This document shows positions 59,125-64,000 of a stretch of DNA of 64,000 nucleotides, in pieces. The notes under the pieces are model-generated. The model did not search any database, had not been told where the DNA came from, and saw nothing but the letters and a program-made list of their open reading frames with translations. Each line of letters starts with the position of its first letter. Positions within the stretch are counted from its first letter, which is position 1. A program made the translations under genes and the position numbers. The stretch is from Whitmania pigra (Eukaryota > Annelida > Clitellata > Hirudinida > Haemopidae): the NCBI GenBank assembly GCA_021613335.1, contig JAJTWR010000308.1:2958001-3022000 (forward strand). The letters are read 5' to 3'.

Positions 59125-59790
59125 TCAATTTCTCAATGATTTGTAGATGCAGTTTTTGTATGATAGACCATCCGGGATGATTGCAATGTGACATCCGCTT
59201 AAGTTGAGCATCTTCTTAACTGACTCCTCTTTACGAGCAGTCATTGCATCCATGATCAACCGCGATCTCTTTGAAGAGAATTCCCTCCATTGAAAACATT
59301 TCTGAATCCAGAGCTTCATACTGAAAATTTGTTGCATTGTCTCTTGAAAATCAATATTGATTTTGACTTGGCGCCAGCCGCAGAGCATCCAAGTATGACT
59401 GCGAAACATATTCGTTCGTGACCACTTGTTGTTATTGCCACAGTTCTGGCGCCAGATGCTTCCACTGTTCTCCTAGCGAGAATGTCGAAAGCTCTCTTCC
59501 TTTGTCCCAAGACCCACAGCTTTAGATCAGACTCTAACTTTGGCCATTTAGCATTTTGGACAAAGCATGCACGTTTTCTCAGGTTCAGTTTCTCAAGCGA
59601 GCATTCCTTCTTTCTCCATTCGCAAACTAACACCTCATTAACGTTGAACTCCCGAGCAGCTGCTCTGTTAACTCTGTCTTTTGCCCTAGAAACGACTTGA
59701 AGCTTATTGGCAACGAGTTACGTTCATCAGCCACTTTCTTAAAGATGACGATATTTCAATCAAGAGCACTTCTATCTATACATCACTGTA
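59125..59790 (-). pseudogene. pogo/Tigger transposase relic (HTH plus part of DDE domain)
   Basis: On the minus strand: VNRAAAREFNVNEVLVCEWR (helix-turn-helix), AKWPKLESDLKLWVLGQRKR (CENP-B box-binding helix), SGARTVAITTSGHERICF and SILIFKRQC (first part of the DDE_1 fold), then LIMDAMTARKEESVKKML (the second catalytic Asp region) and CHIAIIPDGL. The third acidic residue region is missing and a deletion separates 59.3 from the rest. Not functional. Confidence 0.82.
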
Positions 59791-60059
59791 TCTATCAAGC
59801 ACCGGCCGCTCAGCCAACTGAAGATTTTTTGATAACTTTTAAAATTGATTGTTTTATATATTAGAAACTGCTTCAATTTAATATTTTAATATATATAATT
59901 TTAATTTAAATGTTAAATTTCTTTAGCCAAACAAAAATGCGTGTTATAGTCGTTTGCGTGTTTTATAAGTGATTTTTTACATAAATTGGAAAAATTGCGT
60001 GTTATATTCGTCCGCGTGTTAAATTCGTCTGCGTGTTTATTTCGTGAAAATACGGTAAT

Positions 60060-60462
60060 CGACGAGTAGTATATTGAAAATAAGATTGTCACATTATTTT
60101 GTCACGCAAGGACTTGAAAACAGCGCTCATGTAATCTTTTCATGAATTTAACGCTTTGCTTTTGTTTATTTTTTATAATATTCTATAATAATGTCTTCCT
60201 TTTTTGGTTGATTTATATAATTTACAATGCTCGACTCCATCAAAACGAACACTGGCAGGAAGTGGGGAGGAGACGTTGGCCTGATGATCCCTTGAGTAGT
60301 CAAATGATGCTGAAGCGAAGAAATTTTACAGGTGTGTCATTGTCTCTCTTTGAATCGTGTACCCGGCATTGGATCCTCAGCCACAAATGTCATATTTGAT
60401 TGTATTTGTAAATAAATTCCACTACCATTTCTTTTACACATAATTGAGATTCTCCAGTCTAT
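60060..60462. other. Spacer between pogo-like element and foldback element
   Basis: 400 bp; no gene. The frame at 60142-60399 has a hydrophobic start but no family resemblance. Confidence 0.4.
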
Positions 60463-60471
60463 CACTTGTCC

Positions 60472-61495
60472 GGTGACCCGTCATAACAGCCCGGCGACAG
60501 AATAGCCCCGACAAAACAGCCCCGCAAAAATAGCCCGGCGTCAAAATAGCTCAAGACAAAACAGCCCCGTCGAAACAGCCCGGCGTCAAAATAGCCCAGG
60601 ACGGAAAAATCCCGTCAAAATGGCCCCGTCAAAATAGCCCCGACAAAATAGCCCGGCGACAACATAGCCCAGGACAAAACAATCCGGCGACAAAATAGCT
60701 CGGCGACATAATAGCCCCGTCAAAATAGCCCCATGATAACTCCATGTCAAAGTATTTTTTAAAAATGTTGTGAAACTGAATCAAAATTTAATTCGAAATT
60801 AGTGGCTTGAATGCTTTGATCGTTTTGAGTATTGTTTGTTGTTATTATTGTTCTCCAGAAGTTTAATTTGCATAGTCTTGCTTATTCAAATTTGTATCTG
60901 GCTTACAAATTCGCGTTGACATTATCCTCATCACAAGTTGCTTGTTTTCAAAAATTGTCGTTTTCAAAATTGAAATACGTTTTGAACAGATTAAGAAATT
61001 TTCTGAACCAGTCAATTCTACGATCATTCATGCTGATGTCTTGTGAGAAAGACTCAATATTGATCCAAGAATCAATAACAATGAAATCATTGATGTTTTA
61101 GCATCGACTAGTGAAACGATGAAAAAGCTGTTATAATAGTTAATAGTGGATAGAAATTTTAGACTCTAGTGTTTCTTATGTTTAAGTTGATCAAAGTAGG
61201 AGTTAAATAAAAGTTCCCGGGCCGGTTTTTTAAGCCAGTCCGACCCTGGTGACAGGGCTGTTTTGACGGGGCCGTTTTGACGGGGCTATTTTGTCGCCGG
61301 GTTGTTTTGTCCTGGGCTATTTTGTCGCCGGGCTATTTTGTCGGGGCTATTTTGACGGGGCCATTTTGACGGGATTTTCCCGTCCTGGGCTATTTTGACG
61401 CCGGGCTGTTTCGACGGGGCTGTTTTGTCGGGGCGGTTTTGTCGGGGCTGTTTTGACGGGGCTATTCTGTCGCCGGGCTGTTATGACGGGTTGCC
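60472..61495 (+). mobile_element. Foldback-like element with minisatellite inverted repeats, copy 2
   Basis: 1,024 bp. Left arm 60472-60735 starts GGTGACCCGTCATAAC; right arm 61250-61495 ends GTTATGACGGGTTGCC. A perfect 9-bp target duplication, CACTTGTCC, flanks it (60463-60471 and 61496-61504). Arms are arrays of 14 and 16-17 bp units whose order of variants is shared with the other copies. Core: hAT transposase 3' fragment, plus strand. Confidence 0.93.
60800..61240 (+). pseudogene. hAT transposase 3' fragment within foldback copy 2
   Basis: Same C-terminal dimerisation segment as at 27.2-27.5 kb, here with a local change that replaces CERSFS by CFQKLSFS and a shortened end after ESITMKS. 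Ends near the hAT-type terminus GCCAGTCCGACCCTG. Confidence 0.82.
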
Positions 61496-61839
61496 CACTT
61501 GTCCACAATATGTGCCTGATATGGATAACCATCATAACCATTACATCATACATTTTTCCAGACCTATTGTCCAAACATATTCGGCTTTTTCCTTTGAACA
61601 TTTGGTTCTATGATGCCCATGGTATTGTATCACGAGCGCAACAATACTGTTGCTGTAAGTGTAAACACCATATTTAGCAAGGCACTGTTCATTCAACCTT
61701 ACGGATGCTTCAATTTGGCCACCTTAGTATCAGCAAGCTAAAACTAATAGGGCCATATTGAAGGGGATTTGAAACAACCAATTAAAAATGAAAATATTAA
61801 ATTTAAATCATCACGAATTTACAATTTCTAAACAAAATT

Positions 61840-62056
61840 AGTATTAGTATTAGTATTAGTATTAGTATCAGTATCAGTATTAGTATCAGTATTAGTATCA
61901 GTATCAGTATTAGTATCAGTATCAGTATCAGTATCAGTATCAGTATCAGTATCAGTATCAGTATCAGTATTAGTATTAGTATTAGTATCAGTACAGTATT
62001 AGTATCAGTATCAGTATTAGTATTAGTATTAGTATTAGTATTAGTATCAGTATTAG
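61840..62056. repeat. AGTATT/AGTATC hexamer array
   Basis: About 36 hexamers of AGTATT and AGTATC types in mixed order, with one AGTAC slip near 61990. Confidence 0.95.
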
Positions 62057-62759
62057 GACAACTAAATAAATAAACAAAAGTAATTAATTAGGCTTTACAT
62101 TAATTATTTGCTGTTTGTAAATAAATAAATAAGACGAACTTTTACAAATAAAATATTTGAACTCTCATGAAATCAATTTATAAATACGGCAATGCATGCT
62201 GAGAAGAATTGCCCAACGTTTCATAAGTGGAACATCATCCAAAACATGCGCTTATCTCGTATGCCAGCAACAAATATTATTCAATCACATGTTATCACCA
62301 AGCCTGTTTTACAACATAAACATGTTTGAAACATGCCTGTTCCTGTAAAACTTTTCCTTTGTAAGACATTTTACAAGTAATACCAAAGATCGCGATTTTT
62401 TATTCATTTGTAATTATTTATCAGAGTTGCTAATGAACTCTCAAAAAAAAATTCTCAACATTCTCTATAAAAGTAAAAATGATACATACAGGACGGAAAC
62501 CTTGAGGACACCCCATTATTTCGGGATAACTCGCTAAAGAAAAATTGCGGAGAAATTTTAATATGTGTTATAGTTAAATATTTGTGAGCTCTTAAATTTT
62601 CGTCAGGATATGTTCATGGATCAATTTAAAAATTTCAAAAAACTTGTTATAAAAAAAACGTCTTATAACCATGAAAGACACTTTTATAAATCATCGAAAA
62701 ATGACTAAAAACCTCGTGAAAAACAGGAAAAAAAGTTATTAATAAAAAATAATCTTTCC

Positions 62760-62904
62760 TTTATTTTCAATAACCTTAAAACATCTGTTATCAATTGATT
62801 TTATTAAAGTTTTTGCGAATTTTCTGTCTAGTTCGTTCCAGGCACTCCTAATGGCGTTTTTCAGGTCAGATTTGAAGTGGAACTGCCTTTCATTGCTGTA
62901 AACC
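62760..62904 (-). pseudogene. Tc1/mariner transposase C-terminal part, distal piece
   Basis: On the minus strand, after the foldback insertion: YSNERQFHFKSDLKNAIRSA, then WNELDRKFAKTLIKSIDNRC and FKVIENKG, the typical C-terminus of Tc1-class transposases. A stop follows. Confidence 0.82.
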
Positions 62905-63831
62905 GGTGACCCGTCATAACAGCCCGGCGACAGAATAGCCCCGACAAAACAGCCCCGTCGAAACAGCCCGGCGTCAAAATAGCCCCGACAAAATAGCTCG
63001 GCGACATAATAGCCCCGTCAAAATAGCCCCATGTCAAAGTATTTTTTAAAAATGTTGTGAAACTGAATCAAAATTTAATTCGAAATTAGTGGCTTGAATG
63101 CTTTGATCGTTTTGAGTATTGTTTGTTGTTATTATTGTTCTCCAGAAGTTTAATTTGCATAGTCTTGCTTATTCAAATTTGTATCTGGCTTACAAATTTG
63201 TGTTGACATTATCCTCATCACAAGTTGCTTGTGAGAGGTCGTTTACAAAATTGAAATACGTTTTGAGCAGATTAAGAATTTTTCTGAACCAGTCAATTCT
63301 ACGATCATTCATGCTGATGTCTTGTGAGAAAGACTCTTTTCCAAGAATCAATAACAATGAAATCATTGATGTTTTAGCATCGACTAGTGAAACGATGAAA
63401 AAGCTGTTATAATAGTTAATAGTGGATAGGAATTTTAGACTCTAGTGCTTCTTATGTTTAAGTTGATCAAAGTAGGAGTTAAATAAAAGTTCCCGGGCGG
63501 TTTTTTAAGCCAGTCCGACCCTGGTGACAGGGCTGTTTTGACGGGGCCGTTTTGACGGGGCTATTTTGTCGCCGGGCTATTTTGTCGCCGGGTTGTTTTG
63601 TCCTGGGCTATTTTGTCGTCGGACTATTTTGTCGGGGCTATTTTGACGGGGCCATTTTGACGGGATTTTTCCATCCTGGGCTATTTTGACGCCGGGCTGT
63701 TTCGACGGGGATGTTTTGTCGGGGCGGTTTTGTCGGGGCTGTTTTGTCTTGAGCTATTTTGTCGCCGGGCTGTTTTGACGGGGCTGTTTTGTCGGGGCTA
63801 TTCTGTTGCCGGGCTGTTATGACGGGGTGCC
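62905..63831 (+). mobile_element. Foldback-like element with minisatellite inverted repeats, copy 3, inside a Tc1 transposase
   Basis: 927 bp, starting GGTGACCCGTCATAAC and ending GACGGGGTGCC. A perfect 9-bp target duplication, CTGTAAACC, flanks it (62896-62904 and 63832-63840). The left arm is short (to about 63030); the right arm is long (63525-63831). Core: hAT transposase 3' fragment, plus strand, with the CERSF motif intact apart from Thr for Ser. Confidence 0.95.
63060..63520 (+). pseudogene. hAT transposase 3' fragment within foldback copy 3
   Basis: Frame 63119-63412 carries SSSQVACERSFTKLKYVLS and RLRIFLNQSILRSFMLM and ends normally at SETMKKLL. The sequence is nearly the same as in copy 2, so the two copies are recent relatives. 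Confidence 0.84.
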
Positions 63832-64000
63832 CTGTAAACCAGTCTTGACCAAATTCCCCAGACATTTTCTATAAGATTTAAGTCCGAGGAACAGGCTGGC
63901 CAATTCATAACTTTCAAATATCTGCTCTGGAAAAATATCTTTATTATTAAATTATTAAATTTTCAGGAGAACATTCGAAGAAAGAAAAGTTATTGATCAT
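63832..64000 (-). pseudogene. Tc1/mariner transposase, proximal piece up to the window end
   Basis: On the minus strand: SRYLKVMNWPACSSDLNLIE and NVWGIWSRLVY. This is the Tc1 catalytic block WPAxSPDLNPIENxW with its last acidic residue (E of IENVW). It continues beyond the right edge of the window. Confidence 0.85.

Larger units (their letters stand above)
56824..60058 (-). mobile_element. pogo/Tigger-like DNA transposon with duplicated left end
   Basis: The right end, read inward, is TACCGTATTTTCACG followed by repeats of a GTGTTATATTCGTC-type motif (GCGTGTTA units). The left end TACCGTATTTTCACCC starts at 57052, and a second near copy TACCTTATTTTCACCC starts at 56824, so a terminal unit of about 228 bp is duplicated in tandem. 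Ends begin with TA, as expected for pogo-type elements that insert at TA. The transposase relic lies on the minus strand at 59.1-59.8 kb. The middle (57.3-58.3 kb) has no known coding content but contains two related blocks (57930-58020 and 58186-58280). An unrelated inverted repeat at 58.36-58.66 kb lies inside. Confidence 0.72.

Noticed and set aside
61347..61601. Frames through the GGGGCTATTTTGTC arrays (also 27537-27752 and 63638-63865)
   Set aside because: Minisatellite arms of foldback elements; different copies give different frames.

Overview
This is an A+T-rich nuclear segment from an invertebrate animal. The genes are intron-rich, with GT-AG introns of mostly 55-200 nt, and their products are typical metazoan proteins: COP9 signalosome subunit 6, two-pore channel, SLC6 transporter, class A GPCR, tyrosinase, rabankyrin-5, class I aldolase, a calponin-type CH protein and two NK1-class homeodomain proteins. 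The two NK1 homeobox genes point to a bilaterian or cnidarian. I cannot name the phylum from the sequence. For COPS6, GPCR, tyrosinase, ANKFY1, the 34-36.6 kb gene, aldolase, CH protein, both NK1 genes and one unlisted small gene I placed every coding exon junction by hand. Each spliced CDS is divisible by three with one terminal stop, which supports the models.

Layout. 0-0.35 kb: 5' coding exon of a two-pore channel (-), leaving the window. 1.5-3.1 kb: COPS6 (+). 3.5-8.6 kb: SLC6 transporter (-) with a retrotransposon relic in one large intron. 10.1-13.8 kb: three-exon orphan GPCR (-). 14.2-15.9 kb: two-exon gene for a 114-aa unknown protein (+), head to head with the GPCR. 16-19 kb: transposon debris. 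20.2-21.6 kb: secreted tyrosinase (-). 23.5-33.6 kb: ANKFY1 (+), 24 coding exons, with a foldback transposon in intron 11 and a hAT relic in intron 21. 34.1-36.6 kb: Ser/Lys-rich unknown protein (-), tail to tail with ANKFY1. 39.1-40.7 kb: aldolase (-). 42.1-43.4 kb: CH-domain protein (+). 47.3-48.9 and 52.3-53.7 kb: tandem NK1 homeobox genes (+). 54-64 kb: repeats and transposons only, including a pogo/Tigger-like element, two foldback elements and a Tc1 relic.

The most interesting features are these. (1) A family of foldback-like elements has terminal inverted repeats built from a 14/16-17 bp minisatellite, makes 9-bp target duplications and carries the 3' end of a hAT transposase gene; one copy sits inside a Tc1 transposase frame that reads through if the insertion is removed. 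(2) The two NK1 genes share 170 identical homeobox bases, silent sites included, while their flanks are unrelated, which suggests homeobox-limited gene conversion. (3) The small gene at 14.2-15.9 kb has exons too short for ordinary ORF detection. (4) A 69-nt stop-free intron in the 34-36.6 kb gene could be retained in frame.

The genes do not form one pathway. They are housekeeping and developmental genes in ordinary animal arrangement, several of them in divergent pairs that may share promoter DNA.
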